Of a DNA stretch of 64,000 bases, positions 36,051-49,129 are shown piece by piece. The notes under the pieces are model-generated. The model saw only the letters and a list, made by a program, of their open reading frames with translations. It did no database searches and was not told the DNA's origin. Numbering within the stretch: position 1 is the first letter of the stretch; every line of letters begins with the position of its first letter. The DNA comes from Dreissena polymorpha (lineage: Eukaryota; Mollusca; Bivalvia; Myida; Dreissenidae), in the NCBI RefSeq assembly GCF_020536995.1, contig NC_068359.1:122911272-122975271 (forward strand). The letters run 5' to 3'. Made by a program: the position numbers and the translations under genes.

Positions 36051-37800
36051 TCATCATTATTTGTTAGAGATAAGATCTAGCGATTGTGCTCACGAAGCGG
36101 AGCCCTGGGAAAGTTGTTCGCCGTGCGACGAGCCGGCAGGTGGCTAAATTAAAGAAATGATTGACTCGAGCGCGCGCTCAGCCGTGTCCTAGCTTTTTGG
36201 TTGATATATTCATACGAAGCAATTGTATATCTTTGTTCGATTAAAGACGCATTAAAAGCGAAAGTTATAAAACGCATTAAACGTTAGAATGGGCGAAGAA
36301 ATTGATAAGGACCCGATGATTGGGTAACTTTGTGTAGATAACATTTTGTTTGTGAGTTGGTCTTACCCGCAATTTCGTGTAAATTAATAATTATAAACGT
36401 ATAGCCCGCAAGTTCTTCAATGTTAATGTTAACGCTTAAGACGCCCGAAAATTCTTGTTAATGTAAACGTATAACTTAAGTTCTTTACGGAGACGAACAT
36501 TGCGGTCACGTTCGACCACAAAAGACGCACGTCTTTATGGTTTCTTCCTAATCACATTGTTATGAGGATAATTGAGTGAGATTTTTTTTTATCTTGATTG
36601 ATATAATGCTTCAGTTGTGGGGTTTCTGAAAACCTCCGTATCACCGGAATAATATTCGTACTGTGACTTAAACAGCACTTTTCATAAAACATATGAGAAC
36701 GCAAAATTAATGTTATCTGATTTAAATTAAAACCTAGGGCTATCCGACAAACATGGCAACTGTGTATGTTGAGTAAATGTTCACGGCGTCAGACCCGCGA
36801 CCGCAACATCTTGACCACGTACTATGCTTTAACACTTCGACGTATGGCTCTTCGCAAGGGATAATTACGGGAATTCTCTAGAAACAAAGCATGAACTTAA
36901 AAGAAACACACATATCATAGAAGAAAAACCGACGAGAATAGCTCGAACGCACCTGAAGACCGTCGAATAGAGGACCAGAAGAGTAAGATATGTAAAATGA
37001 AGCGAGCTGACACACAAGTAACAATGTCATATTTTTGTGCGGCGTTTGTAACAGTATCCGCTGTCTGTAGGCAACATCATGCGTTCTTGGTGTTCTTGTA
37101 TTTCTGCGTTTTCATCACCCGACCCCAGGGAATGCGTCGGAATGCGACCGGTCACGATTCGCCGTTATTTAAGAACACAGTAAGAACCCCCAGCACAAAT
37201 ACGACTGGGTATCAAAGTGTTTGTTGAACTCAACATTTAATGGATATTAATTCAAACCTATATGTTACCGCATTGAAAAGTTATTCAAGCATGTTTTTCG
37301 TCTATAAATGCCTCAACTACAGTGTAAGTGTCAGAGAGAGGTAGTACATTCATTTCACGATTGTCAAAGGTATTGAAACAATCGCTTTTCAACTGCTCCT
37401 CTCATTTTATGAACGAAATTATCAGCACTTGTGGTACAGACCAAATTGATATCAATTTTATGAGTGCAGTTTTGTGTGACAATGACGAATATACAACTCT
37501 TCAATGACAACACGACGCTGATAACGACGCGTTGACAATCATACCGATATCGATAGCAAATATCATCACGGTACAGCAACAACGTCGAATGTAAACATCG
37601 CCATAGAACCACGTCTTACTTGACCAGGCTGATACACCGGGACTAACAGAAAACTATGCTGCAGCAGTTTTAACCCTTCGCCACTAAAAACGGATTTTCA
37701 AACGTTTGTAGTCCCTCAGAAAGTTAAATTTTATTAAAGACCTTTCTTACTAGATTCAAATGTTAAAGGCTTCATTTCCAACCCTTAGATACTGATGAGC
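36051..37800. other. Unique non-coding DNA
   Basis: 36061-36190 is a GC-rich patch (CGAGCCGGCAGGTGGC, GCGCGCGCTCAGC). The remainder shows only short frames. No gene or repeat is recognised. Confidence 0.4.
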
Positions 37801-38330
37801 AGCAGCAAACAGCATAAAACCTGAACATAAATCGAACTATCATATCACACGTGCACGTCAAACTTTCGTTGGGTAATACTCAATTCAATTCTCGGTGACA
37901 TTCTTTGCACTTCGTGAGTTTCTCGGTGGTCGGTCTTTTTTATTAGCCAAGTTTCGCTATCCAGCCCGCCATGGGGAAGCTCGCACATTTCAGGAGATGT
38001 CATAATCGAACTTCCGACGTGTTGGACCCTTTTGTTACAACGAGCACCCGGTTACGCCCATTCTCACGTTTTTGTGATCTCTCACGGACCCCACAAACAC
38101 CGGTCTGTAATATTAACGTCTCGTGAAAGTCGCAATTGATGACCTAACACCGTCCGGTGTCAGGGTGCACCGTTTGTTGCCATATTTTCGGACAATACGT
38201 TTCGAACATTAGAAGCTAATAACAGCAATATTTTGGAAATAAATGCAGACGAGCGTGAATTACTGCTAATTTAAAATGACCCTGCTGTGAATTGGCTGCT
38301 GATCGTGAAAGAAGTTAATGGCTGCAACAC
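37801..38330. other. GC-richer unique island
   Basis: Non-repetitive and GC-rich relative to its flanks, with a CACCGTCCGGTG palindrome near 38147. It is a candidate regulatory element. No coding signal is recognised. Confidence 0.3.
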
Positions 38331-39540
38331 GATGTGTGCAGTTTATAAAATCTAATTACTCTATCAGGATTCGACAGAGCTTCTTGCGAGAAACGCGTCA
38401 TATGATATCAGTACATATAAGTGTTTAGTCACGATATCTGAATCTCAACGAGATTTTTGCTGGTTAATCATTTCGTCAAATAATCACGACTAACACTTCC
38501 ATGGCGTGACCATGGAGAATGTTCTTCGACGAAAATAGTACATGTCTTTTAAATAAAAAAATAAAAATACTCGCAGTAATAGTTGTAGAGTTTTGTAGCT
38601 CAGTATATAGCAAGCACACTTCCTTAACCATGCAATTTAATAGTCATTTTTATTTTTGTTTTCAAATAACACAATTTTATGATGGTATCATACATTTTCG
38701 AAACGACAGAATTCTTATTTATTTTTTATATATTCTTACGCATAATGATAACTTAATTAGTGTATGTTCACATATATGTTGCAAAATGCTTTGCATGAGT
38801 AAATTGTTTAATAATAGACTAACCGCACAATCACTTCAATTCAAAGAGGGTGGGGTAATTAACAAACTGAGACGGTACATGTACAAAAATAATAGATGTC
38901 AATGCGTATTTACACAATAAGTTTGAATTACCTTATGTTTTAATAACATTAACACTGCCTTTTAACCAGTCTTATTTCTACTTGTATTCAAAGGAAATAA
39001 TCATACACAATAAATGGAAAAATATATTAAATGTTTTATTAATTCTTAACACGTACAATGTATAAAGTTAGCCATGACTTATCGGGTTAAAGTAATAATG
39101 GAACTAATTAATCAAAGAATATTTAGTGTTAATTCCTACCAAATAATAGCAAAAAATAGCAAGCGGGCACTGCCCCAAATCTGAAGAAATTGCATTTGTT
39201 GTTTGCTCAGTTTTTTTCGTTACCAATGATTTTATTATATTATAGTTTCGTCCTATGAAAGCACAATTCATATATAACGTATGACTTCTTTTGGTATCTG
39301 TGAACACGTGCGAACTTAAATATTAAGCACGCTTGTGTACTCGACGGACGTACTGTTTGTACTCTGAGAAATTGTAAAATCGTAATATTTCAGTAATGTG
39401 AAACGCCTTTTCCAACTAAAATATTTATTATTTCTCTCACATTGTAGTTGTTATTATGAGCTTGTAAATATTTTCTTCCCAATAAAATTATGCTACTTGA
39501 AATTTGCACTAAAAACGATGACTTGTCCATATTAAAATTT
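38331..39540. other. AT-rich desert
   Basis: A 133-codon plus frame (38519-38920) is AT-driven and without domains, so it is not called. Nothing else is seen. Confidence 0.45.
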
Positions 39541-40340
39541 TACGTTTGATCAGGACCTCAACTATCATCTTAAGCAAGACAGATTCCTCCGTGTAATAAA
39601 CACGATAATGTGTATACATTATGGACCGTCAATGCATCGGTAATAATGGCTCTGATCGTTGCGATCGGCGGTACCATATGGATCGCCATAAAGAACCGTC
39701 TTATAAATCAGCCCGTGGGTAAAATCTAGCAGGAGATCAAATGGGAAACCCTGCCTTTATCAGCGGTAGCCCTTTCGGAGACTTAAAAACTTTATGACCC
39801 CGTAATAAACCCCTAGTCGAGTATTGCATAAACATTTCTAATGCGCTCTGGCGATCGGGACCACCTAGGGGCATTCGTCCCATGCTCAAAGACGCTTGCA
39901 AAATAGTTCCCGTATGTTCCCGTACGTCTTGAGGATGTAAAGATGTAAAACTTGACCTATTGACGCTTGCGGCCTGTAATCAAAGCGCCACAAATCTTCC
40001 TGTTAATATACAACCTTAACCGGGGTGCGTTACCGGGTGCGCTTTGATCCACGTGTTTAGTATCTGTTTTATTCAGGTTTTATTATTTTTACATCGCTTT
40101 AATTGCGCGATTGCACTTTCACATTTTCTCAAATTTACTGGTCAGTGAGCCGTAGGAATGTCGAAGCAGTGCACGCGCATTCATACCGCAATTCGAATAG
40201 ACGACGAGCGGAATAGTTTGATCTTAGTGCCCAACCCTTTTCTTCAGAGATAACAAAGGTTGGGCTCTTGATCTGTCGTCTGCGAGGATCGTGGTCATTT
40301 ATCGTTAGCAAGATCGCAATCGCAGACGACTGACCAGCTT
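39541..40340. other. GC-richer unique island with inverted words
   Basis: Contains CGTTGCGATCGGCGGTACC, a CCCAACC/GGTTGGG hairpin (about 40230-40265) and a spaced GTCGTCTGCG/CGCAGACGAC inverted pair (about 40277 and 40321). It may be a conserved non-coding element. No ORF is convincing. Confidence 0.3.
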
Positions 40341-40827
40341 TTCAGGATCATATTTTTTCACAAATCATAATTATGTTTCATATCTGTGAACAACATTTAA
40401 TTTGGAGTTTTGTAAGTTGAGTAATCCGTACGGTCCTCTTTTTTCATATTCCAGTAAAATGTGTGATTTAGTAGTAAATTTGAAATTAAAAATAGTCTTA
40501 TGTCAAGCGAGAGATTATGCCGTTTTCGCAAAATATCGCATTATTTACGTTTTCTTCATCAAACACTTGCAAAAAAGTTTTTTTTTAAACATATGCTGTT
40601 CATTTGCCATTAAATATTAGCACAACTATAATGAATGTAAACGGATATTCACATGTTTGCGGGAGCCAATAAGAAGCAGTGTGTAACACAATGATACTAG
40701 TATTTCGCTATAATTTTTTCTTTTTGTCATTTAACTATATACAATTCGCAAAAAGGACGATGACATTTGACAAATTCGTCTAACGTTAACCAGAAATCGG
40801 AAAAGTATGCTTTAAACAAGAATTTTT
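40341..40827. other. AT-rich DNA
   Basis: Nothing recognised. Confidence 0.45.
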
Positions 40828-40886
40828 CCCACGCCGGGAATCGAACCCTGGGTATATCCAGATCTCCTTACATCTAGACCACGACT
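40828..40886 (-). pseudogene. tRNA-Glu-like relic
   Basis: The minus strand reads GTCGTGGTCTAGATGTAAGG, then a poor anticodon arm, then GGTTCGATTCCCGGCGTGGG. The B box is intact and the anticodon arm is lost. Confidence 0.6.
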
Positions 40887-41046
40887 GATGTTACGTTTCT
40901 ACATATTCCCCACTATGTGTACGGCCTTCAGTAAACGTGTACATAATATTGGCAAGCGAAATACTGGCCACATGAATGCAGTTGCCGTATTAATGTTTGT
41001 CGAAAAAACAATAAACACAAGATTTCCCACGCAAAATACTATTATC

Positions 41047-41116
41047 AGTGCAGGGAATCGTACCCTGGCCGGACTGGTTTAAAATCATGACTCCAAACCA
41101 CTTGACCACACCGGAA
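41047..41116 (-). pseudogene. tRNA-Glu-like relic
   Basis: The minus strand begins TTCCGGTGTGGTCAAGTGGT. The anticodon region has changed to GATTTTAAACC-like sequence and the T arm reads GGGTACGATTCCCTG. Stems no longer pair fully. Confidence 0.6.
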
Positions 41117-41211
41117 AAAGTCATACAAAACATTCCTTTAACAAATCAAAGACTTATAAATAAATGTTTTTGTCGGAGATCGCTGGAATTATATGGAGCA
41201 ATTTGACATTA
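41117..41211. other. Spacer between tRNA relics
   Basis: Nothing recognised. Confidence 0.4.
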
Positions 41212-41280
41212 ATCCGGTGTAGGGAAACGAATCCCGGCGGCCTGGGTGAAAACCAGGGATTCAAACGACGAGACCACGCC
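41212..41280 (-). pseudogene. tRNA-Glu(TTC) relic
   Basis: The minus strand reads GGCGTGGTCTCGTCGTTTGA, then CCTGGTTTTCACCCAGG with an intact TTC anticodon arm, then a damaged T arm and ACACCGGAT. Confidence 0.75.
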
Positions 41281-42222
41281 CAAGTTTCTTGTGTGATGAA
41301 CATATCTAGATTACGTAGTTTCGTACTGACACGCTTTTGAACGCCATTAATTTATATACTATAAAAAATGTAAGAAACATTATGTACAGAAATAAAAATA
41401 TGCATATAGTGAAGCACTGGTCTTAATATTGTAAAAATGTGGCAGAATTGTTTTAAGATATAGTCAAGAATCAAATAACAATGCGTCTAAATGTTTTGCA
41501 CAAAACACACTTAAGAATATGCGCATTTGCATGTGAAAATTAAAGACACCAGGTGTTCGAGTAAGGCGATACGATCTATATATGACCAAAACATAGATTT
41601 TAACACCTATACGAAAGTCATATACAATTCAGAATATATTCATATTTTTGACAAACTGGATTGTATCGTACAGAAGCGTCATAAAAGTGTCTTAGGTCAA
41701 ATGTGCCACAAAGAGTAAGTTTTTTCCTTTAAACGAAATGATGAGTTGGACCACCTAGGCGTCGCATTATAACTACTGTCCCGTTTTATGGGTGTTCATT
41801 ATAAAACTTAATTCGCGTTGTCTTGTGTTTAATAATAAGAAATTGTAACATACTGAATAACAAAGGCTCCCTTTTGGACGAATAACGTTCGCACCTGGGT
41901 ATCTTTCGTTGCGTGAAATCGGTTAACAAATTCTCAATATTGCTGTTAATATTGTGCATAATTATTTAAGTACTTGAACTTCGTATTCGAGTTAAGTTGC
42001 TCACCAGACCACCACTCATGATTGAGTACGAATAATAAACTAGAAACGACCTATTTACAAACATTAAAAACTAATTGATATTCAACGTAAAATCCATTAT
42101 CATGTACGAAAATGGTTCACAGTCGTTCTGAACAAACCATTCCGTTCATTGTACGACAAACGTTGAAAAAGAGTCGACAGTGCCATAGGTTCAGATTTAT
42201 GGCACAACTTTCATTAAAACGT
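41281..42222. other. AT-rich DNA between tRNA relics
   Basis: Short frames only. Nothing recognised. Confidence 0.45.
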
Positions 42223-42294
42223 TACGGTGCCGATAATCGAACTCGGGCCTCCTGTGTGAAAACCAGGAATCCTAACAACGAGACCACACCGGAT
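42223..42294 (-). pseudogene. tRNA-Glu(TTC), near full-length but decayed
   Basis: 72 nt on the minus strand: TCCGGTGTGGTCTCGTTGTT, TTC anticodon in CCTGGTTTTCACACAGG, then GAGTTCGATTATCGGCACCG. The anticodon and T stems carry mismatches, so it is probably a pseudogene. Confidence 0.75.
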
Positions 42295-43360
42295 TACTAG
42301 TATGTTAATTTAAATTTCATTCGTGATAGTTCTAAAGAAACCCAATGAATCTCAAAAAGGTAACACGTTGTCAATCATTTAAAAAAATCAATATGGTATA
42401 CGAGATCATTAATCATTTCTCTTTCCGGGTCGAGATTGGTACGACTCTTGACCTCAAGTACTCAAAGAAACTTCCGTTTCCGGTTGCGGTGTTGACATAT
42501 CCTCTTACACGAACAAACGATGACCAATACGCGGTTACTCAACGTTTTAAACGTTTCACAAAAGGCAAGCCGCTAGCCCATTCAGTCGCTTCAAACATTA
42601 ATCCGATTAGCTAAATGAACTGCAGCCCGATTTGCATAAGTCTTTGTCGATTCATAGACCGCATATTACACGCCTCCTTTGCGTCCGCGATCCCTTCCGG
42701 TCGACTGAATTCGTTCCATTCAGACTGATGCTTAATTCAGTTCAGTAAAGTCATCGTGTTCTGAATTTCTTCATGTACCCGCAATTATATAAAAGTACAT
42801 CATCCACCTTGTCAAACTCTATGGATTAGAGTTTCTATTGGGGAATAAGATTAAATACATAATACAGACGGACACTGCGTGTGATTTTATAGGATGTTAT
42901 ATTATCGACTTAGTATTCTTTTTCTCCTATTGATTCATATTTGTCGACTGAAAATCATGATGGGTTTATTGCTCAATGTGTAGGCATGATGTCATGCACT
43001 TTAGGATTTAAGTAAACGGTTATTACAAATTACGCATTATAACGTGAGTCTGAGGTGGGCAAACCTTGGTGACATTTTTCTATGCATGTAATAGGCTAAA
43101 TTCAAACAATATCTTGGTAAAACACTTGTAAATAAGTTCTAAAGCATAGTTAGTGTCGACATTGTTTTATTTGCTAAGTCCACTTTCTCATGCTAAGTAT
43201 TATGTATATGTAGTACTTAATTATTTTTTTTTAAATATTAGTACCACCAGTTACCGCAAAAACACGTAAAAACACAGCATCGTTTCCGACACGGCCCGAA
43301 CCTGAAACCTTGTTTTGTCGCAACACTTTTTCTGTAGAAGAACCAATAATTTAAATACAG
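42295..43360. other. Unique non-coding DNA
   Basis: 42420-42770 is GC-richer than the rest. No repeats or genes are recognised. Confidence 0.4.
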
Positions 43361-43829
43361 GGCGTTTAGTGAAATGGGGCTTAATGCATTTGCGTACAGT
43401 TTCTTACCAGATTAGTAAGTGACGTCAGTAAAGGCTAATCAGGGACACACATTTCCGCTGTTATTGTAATTGTGTCCACATGTGGGTTTCGTTTAACCCT
43501 TTGCATGCTGGGAAATTTGTCGTCTGCTAAAATGTCGTCTGCAGAATTTCTAAAATAAGCATTTTTTTAATATTTTTTTTCAAAAAATACTATCAGAATA
43601 GCAAAAAGTTTGGATCCTGATGAGACGCCACGTTCTGTGGCGTCTCATCTGGATCCAAACTGTTTGCAAAGGCCTTCAAAATTCGGTTCCAGCACTGAAA
43701 GAGTTAAAGGGAGTATCTACTTAGCGAAAATCCAGTTGAAGCGGAAAGTGTCGTGCAGTCCGCTCAGGCTAATATGGGACGACGCGTTATGCACGCGCAT
43801 AAAGAATCGTTTTCTCAGAACGCGGCACA
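43361..43829. mobile_element. MITE family A split by a TTAA-type MITE (family D)
   Basis: The left half of family A (43361-43496, ending TTTCGTTTAA) and the right half (43704-43829, GCGAAAATCCAGTTGAAGCGG to CTCAGAACGCGGC) are separated by family D at 43497-43703. Confidence 0.8.
43497..43703. mobile_element. MITE family D, inserted at TTAA
   Basis: Termini CCCTTTGCATGCTGG and (reverse) CTCTTTCAGTGCTGG are imperfect TIRs. TTAA lies directly on both sides (43493-43496, 43704-43707). The core contains a TGGATCC...GACGCCAC foldback. TTAA target and CCC-like ends fit piggyBac-type mobilisation (inference). Confidence 0.85.
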
Positions 43830-44227
43830 AAATAAATATTAAACTCGACATATTTGTCCCAACTTCAATAATTAATCCTCAGTTTATTTATGTTTATCTT
43901 TTTATTCTATAGTTGGTGTTCGTAATTTTGATCTGAATCTTGTAATATGTGCAAATACAGAGTTTCACTGTGTATGCCTTTGCCAAAATTTCGTTTCGAT
44001 TATGATCATTTTAATTTCCATTGATACGACTTTTAATTTTTGCCTTCATTCATTTCTTCGCGGTACTTTATTATGTTCACACATCTTTCAACAAAAAAGT
44101 AATCACGCCTTTCTGTTGGATGTAAATAAGAGAATAAGCCGTTAAAGTTTAAAGCTTACGTCAATAATAATATTGCTATGGTAATAAATTCACACAGTGG
44201 TGTTCAATGTAAAATTTGTACTTTATA
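43830..44227. other. AT-rich DNA
   Basis: Nothing recognised. Confidence 0.45.
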
Positions 44228-44344
44228 TTAACTCTTTCAGTGCTGGAACCGAATTTTAAAGGCCTTTGCAAACAGTTTGGATCCAGATCAGAACCCAGAA
44301 AACGTGGCGTCTGATCAAGATCCAATTTGTATGCAAAGGGTTAA
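44228..44344. mobile_element. MITE family D, short internally deleted copy
   Basis: TTAACTCTTTCAGTGCTGG at the left and GCAAAGGGTTAA at the right. Only about 110 bp, in the opposite orientation to the 43.5-kb copy. Confidence 0.8.
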
Positions 44345-46600
44345 CCCCACAGTGAGAGAAAAATAATGCGTCATGAAAAACGAGTTGTTTTTGTCGGGAG
44401 TGTTTGTAACATTTTAGAGCCATTTTACAGTTTGCGTCTCATGTTGAGTAATTCTTTGATTTCACAAACGCGTTTGATTAATTGTCGATTCAGATTTCAT
44501 CCGGAAATGCTCTCATAATTATGTTTATATCACGAAATTAAAGGGGTCGTAATAAACACTCATTTGAAGCCGAGCGAAATGCAATAAAAATGATAAAATC
44601 TATACAAAATCGAAAGCGCGGCGGCGCCAAAGATCGATGTAAGTTTACGCCCTTCCCACGCCTCCTCGCGAAGTTTTGAACAGTGAGCCAGCTTTGGAAA
44701 TCAATTAAACTATGGACTTTTTTTTGTCGACATGACATTCGTTAAAGAATGGGCTATATTCGTCAAAAAGACATTCTTTGGAATATAATTATGCTACTGA
44801 TGTGTAAAATCATAGAAAATACAATTATTATCCGTACTGACAAATGATAAAACAAGCATTGGCCAGTAAGGGGAATACGAAAATTCACAAAATGTAATGC
44901 AAAGTTTAACTGTATTGTTATTGTTTGAGAGTGGAAAGCACCGATTTTCAAGTCAAGGTTAGGGTATCCGGAAATCGTTTGTGCGTACAGAAAGCCAGAC
45001 GGCATGCAGCAAGTGCTTTTTATCGATACATCTAGCTTTTAAACGCGTATCAATTCGATATTTGTGCATTTAAAAACAATCAATTTATTTTTCATCAAAA
45101 GTAGCTCAGGGCTTTATTTCTTGTTTCGGTATAACAAAGGCTGATGGGAACGGCTACAGGTGCGCGTGGGCCTCTCGAGTCATTTGTAAAATGAACACTT
45201 TGCAGCATAGCTTCCTGATGATAATATCGCCGAGGAATTTCATTCATACGTTTTAATCGATAGCTGATACTCGAAATTGAGGTGTAAAGGCTTTAAAAGG
45301 GGCTCAACGGGTCCCATCCCACGATGTCACCGGTTGTTTAAAAGGGGTCGGAAGTACTTAAAAGGTTTCTGACTAATCTATGGACGGATTTATACTCAGA
45401 TATAACTGCGTGTAATATGTGAGACAAAGTAACAACGATGGTATTCAAACACAAATCCCTAATAGCATGATTATGGCCGAAAAAAGATAATCTAGCCCAA
45501 TAATTATAAAAAAAATCTGTTTTTAAAAACTGCCTTAAAAGTGACTTGTTCGCTGCAATTCTGACCTAGTTTAACACGTTCGGACGCATTTAGTTGCGTA
45601 CTTTTACAACTAAGCTGTTGTGGTATTAATATAGAAGAATTTGTAAATTCAACTTCATGCGAAATTGATTAAAAATTAAATTACCAACTGGGCTAGCATC
45701 ACATACCGACGGTAGACCTGTATAATTGATATGTCTGAGGAGATTAATACCGATTTCTAGTTTTATTTAATCAACGTTTTTGTGGTTTGAAACTTAACAC
45801 TTATGTTTTTCAATTATAATTTCCCATTAAACGCTTTACGCTACAACCTCCGCACCAAAATCGGTCCAAATTGAGAAATGTACGGTGCACATGTGCCCAC
45901 ATTGTTGTAACTAAAGCTTTTCTAACATATTTGTGAAGGTTGGAGGAATGCTGTTTTGGACACTCCTGTCGGTAGTCTGCGTTAGGTTTTTTGTCTGAAA
46001 TAAAAAAAAATCACATTCAAAATGTCATTATATTTGCCATACAGTAGAGGAATGTTTTTCCAAAACTTAGTGTCGTTAACTTGATTTTCAAATCTAATGT
46101 GCCGATACACGTGCATAGACTGACATAAATTTACTTCTGTTGTACACCAAACATTTTCTCTACAATGTTAAACATTGATGATCGATTTTATATATGTATG
46201 TAGTATATATAATGGTCAACAACCTCGCTTACTCATAAATAAAGTACCCATCAGAAATATGCATACACCGGTAGTAAATATACATGTTGTTATCAATTGC
46301 ATGTACTTAAATGTGTCCACAATCCACATGGACCATTGGCCTTCTGTAAATGTTGTATTAATGAAATCTTGAATCTTGATACAAAAAATATATAACGATA
46401 CCAATAACGTATATGCAGATTCTATGTGCCGCTAGTTGTCATTGTCATTGCGAATTGAAATGTACCGTAATTTCTAACATTTCGACATTGATACGCGATA
46501 CATACATACATGTATGTAAATGGCTGTTTGGTAATAAAGGGGCACAAACCAAAGAAGTGTGCGATTCTCACGATTACGAACAATTATCGTCACCTTAAGT
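44345..46600. other. Unique non-coding DNA
   Basis: GC-richer patches near 44610-44690 and 45110-45360. The rest is AT-rich. No gene or repeat is recognised. Confidence 0.4.
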
Positions 46601-49129
46601 GTTGCGCTAATGTGAGGCTGTCCGGATTTTCAAAGGGTCGTCTTTGATGTCGAAGTGCCCCGAAACAATATTTAACAAACATGTCGATCAAACGACTTGT
46701 TGGAGAGGTGCCTTATGTAATGCTGTCACTTCTAATTACTAGCCGGGTATTATCGGCAATCGGCCCATCGACAAAATCAACAGGTACGCGATTTCGAGTA
46801 TCACCACTTCCCGAAGTTACGTCACGTTGTTTGTTGACTCGTTGACGATGGTCTCTGATGCGTAAGGAAGCAAATAACGTTATCATTTTTATAAACAATA
46901 GGGCGCATTTAGGCGTCTTGCATGTGTGCTTTCGAATTAGTGAAGATGAAACTGTCGATTAAAATGCTAAATCTGAGTTGCCACCAATTTTTGTTTCAAC
47001 ATACATTGTAGTTATGACTTAGACGTAGACCTTGGTATGTGAACTACAAAGTTTTATACACTGAACATAAAGTGCTTTGTCAAAAACTATGAAGTATTGT
47101 GACAAATTTCGATTTTATTACGAAATACCAATCGAACGCTCCGTAGTTGGCTTCGATAATGGGTAGTAAAGTCGCAATAAAATTAGTTTGCAAAGTATTA
47201 ATCAGACCTTAACTGTATTGACGGCAAAGCAAAATCCTATACATCATTTTAAACTAAAATCATTTTCAAACTGATGTTTTTCAATAAATTAACACTCTTT
47301 TGAACCAATATTTCGATTATGCACGCAATTATACTGCCGAAAACGGAAGGGGTCATGCATAGCGCCTATTTGCAGTCGTTAATCAATGACGCCACAATTG
47401 ATACTTCGGAGGTGGGGATAATGAGCCGAGGTTTAAAAAAGCGACTGCGAAATCTCGAGTATGCTAAGGTTTTATATAGTTTTGTTAACAGTTTTGAGTT
47501 GTACTTTTAATAAAAATCGACCATTTGTGTGCGATTGAACGAAAATTAATTGATCCTCCAATGTACAGCAACACACAATCATAACCCATTTGGAAACGGT
47601 AGGATCTTTATAAGTTGTGAATATAGGAGTTTAAAAGCCATTTCACGTTTTTGCTTTAGTGAAGGCAAATTTTACCCAATTAAATCGCTAATGACATCGA
47701 ACGATTGCTTTCAAAATGTGCAATTGGTGCGAAAAAACGGACTCTTAAATAGCTGTATAATGACTTGATACGCAAAAGTATATTGTGATATATATCTATG
47801 GAACATTTTTTGGTTCATCTAAATTGTGTTTTTTGAACTGTTAAAAAGTAAAAACTAATCAGAAACTCGTTATCTTGAGTTCAGTAATTCAATCTTTAGG
47901 AATCGATTTCATTGTAATGAATATTTTATTTAGTGCACTGGCTTTTCTATATAAAGTGAAACTTTATGATAAAACTATTATTAATAAATGTGTTTTCATC
48001 TCTTTTAATCGATGGAATCTTAATGAAACCGCACCCGAAATCTGCTTTTCTATATTTATCAAACGCCATACCTTTTCGTGGTTCATTTATTAACCACCAG
48101 TATTTGAAATTTGACACCAAAGATCAAAACACAATTTTTTCCAAATTTCTTATTTCCTATTGACAAGAAATTGGACACTACCGTTGGTCGCGTGTTCATT
48201 ACACGATACAACATTTATAAACGAGGGGCGCGACCTGTACTAAAATTCATTCTATTAAAAAACAGAGGAAGAAAAGGGCGTCTTCGACGAAGCCCATGAT
48301 TTGTGAAAATGTTGTGACTGATTATTTAAAGAAAATTAATAGACGACATCAATGAAACGGTATCGTTGAAGAGGTTAATGTTACAGAAACCAATTAATAA
48401 CACCCATCTTCAAAAACGTTTCACATTCTCTTACAAACTTTATCGAAGGAGTTTTCGCGATCTAAAAATCTCCCAAATCTAATTTCAAGATAACGGCGGA
48501 TTTTAAATACCGCCAATAATTCTTAATTGGAAATAAATTTGGAACTTTTGTTGATTATTTGGAAAAGAGAATTCAAGACGTCAATGCTCACTGCGAATAT
48601 AATTAGATAACGAGATAACACAGGGATAATGAAGGGTGATAGAGCGGTGATTAATGAGATATTTCATCATAGCGGTCAGTTCAAAGAGACCACCGTCCTT
48701 CGGACAGGTGTATGAAAAATGGGACTGGAAAATGCAAATTCCGGCCTTTAAATGTCCCAGACAGGAGACCTCAGGAAGGCGAAAGTTCCCACACTTTCTG
48801 GACAGGCTTCTGTCGCCCTGTTGAGACATACACAATTATTTTCTGTCGCCGGTGTTCGGCGTTGGTCAAGACGACTGTGTACATTCAATACGTCAAAGTT
48901 GGTTGGTTGTGCAATAAATAAATGATGACAAGCGAGTCATATTATAATGATTACCACATCAACATATATGACAATTTATTTAAATCATAAACACCATGTC
49001 AATAAATGTATATGCGCGATTGTGTTTAGTAATTATTTTAAGTTGATGTTTTGTTTTTGTTTGTTAACATATATGATTTTACATTTAAAATTTGCAAAAG
49101 GAGCATCCCAAAAGACGGACCCTTATTCT
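46601..49129. other. Unique non-coding DNA with GC-richer islands
   Basis: Islands at about 46610-46900, 47330-47460 and 48630-48870 are non-repetitive. The last has AGTTCCCACACTTTCTGG (a TGTGGGAAC CSL-like word) close to several purine-rich words. No convincing exon is seen. Confidence 0.35.

Noticed and set aside
38519-38920. 133-codon plus-strand frame
   Set aside because: AT-driven composition, no domain, no signal of splicing or conservation that can be seen.
39560-40340. Possible protein-coding exon in the GC-rich island
   Set aside because: No frame stays open with protein-like composition. It is better explained as non-coding.
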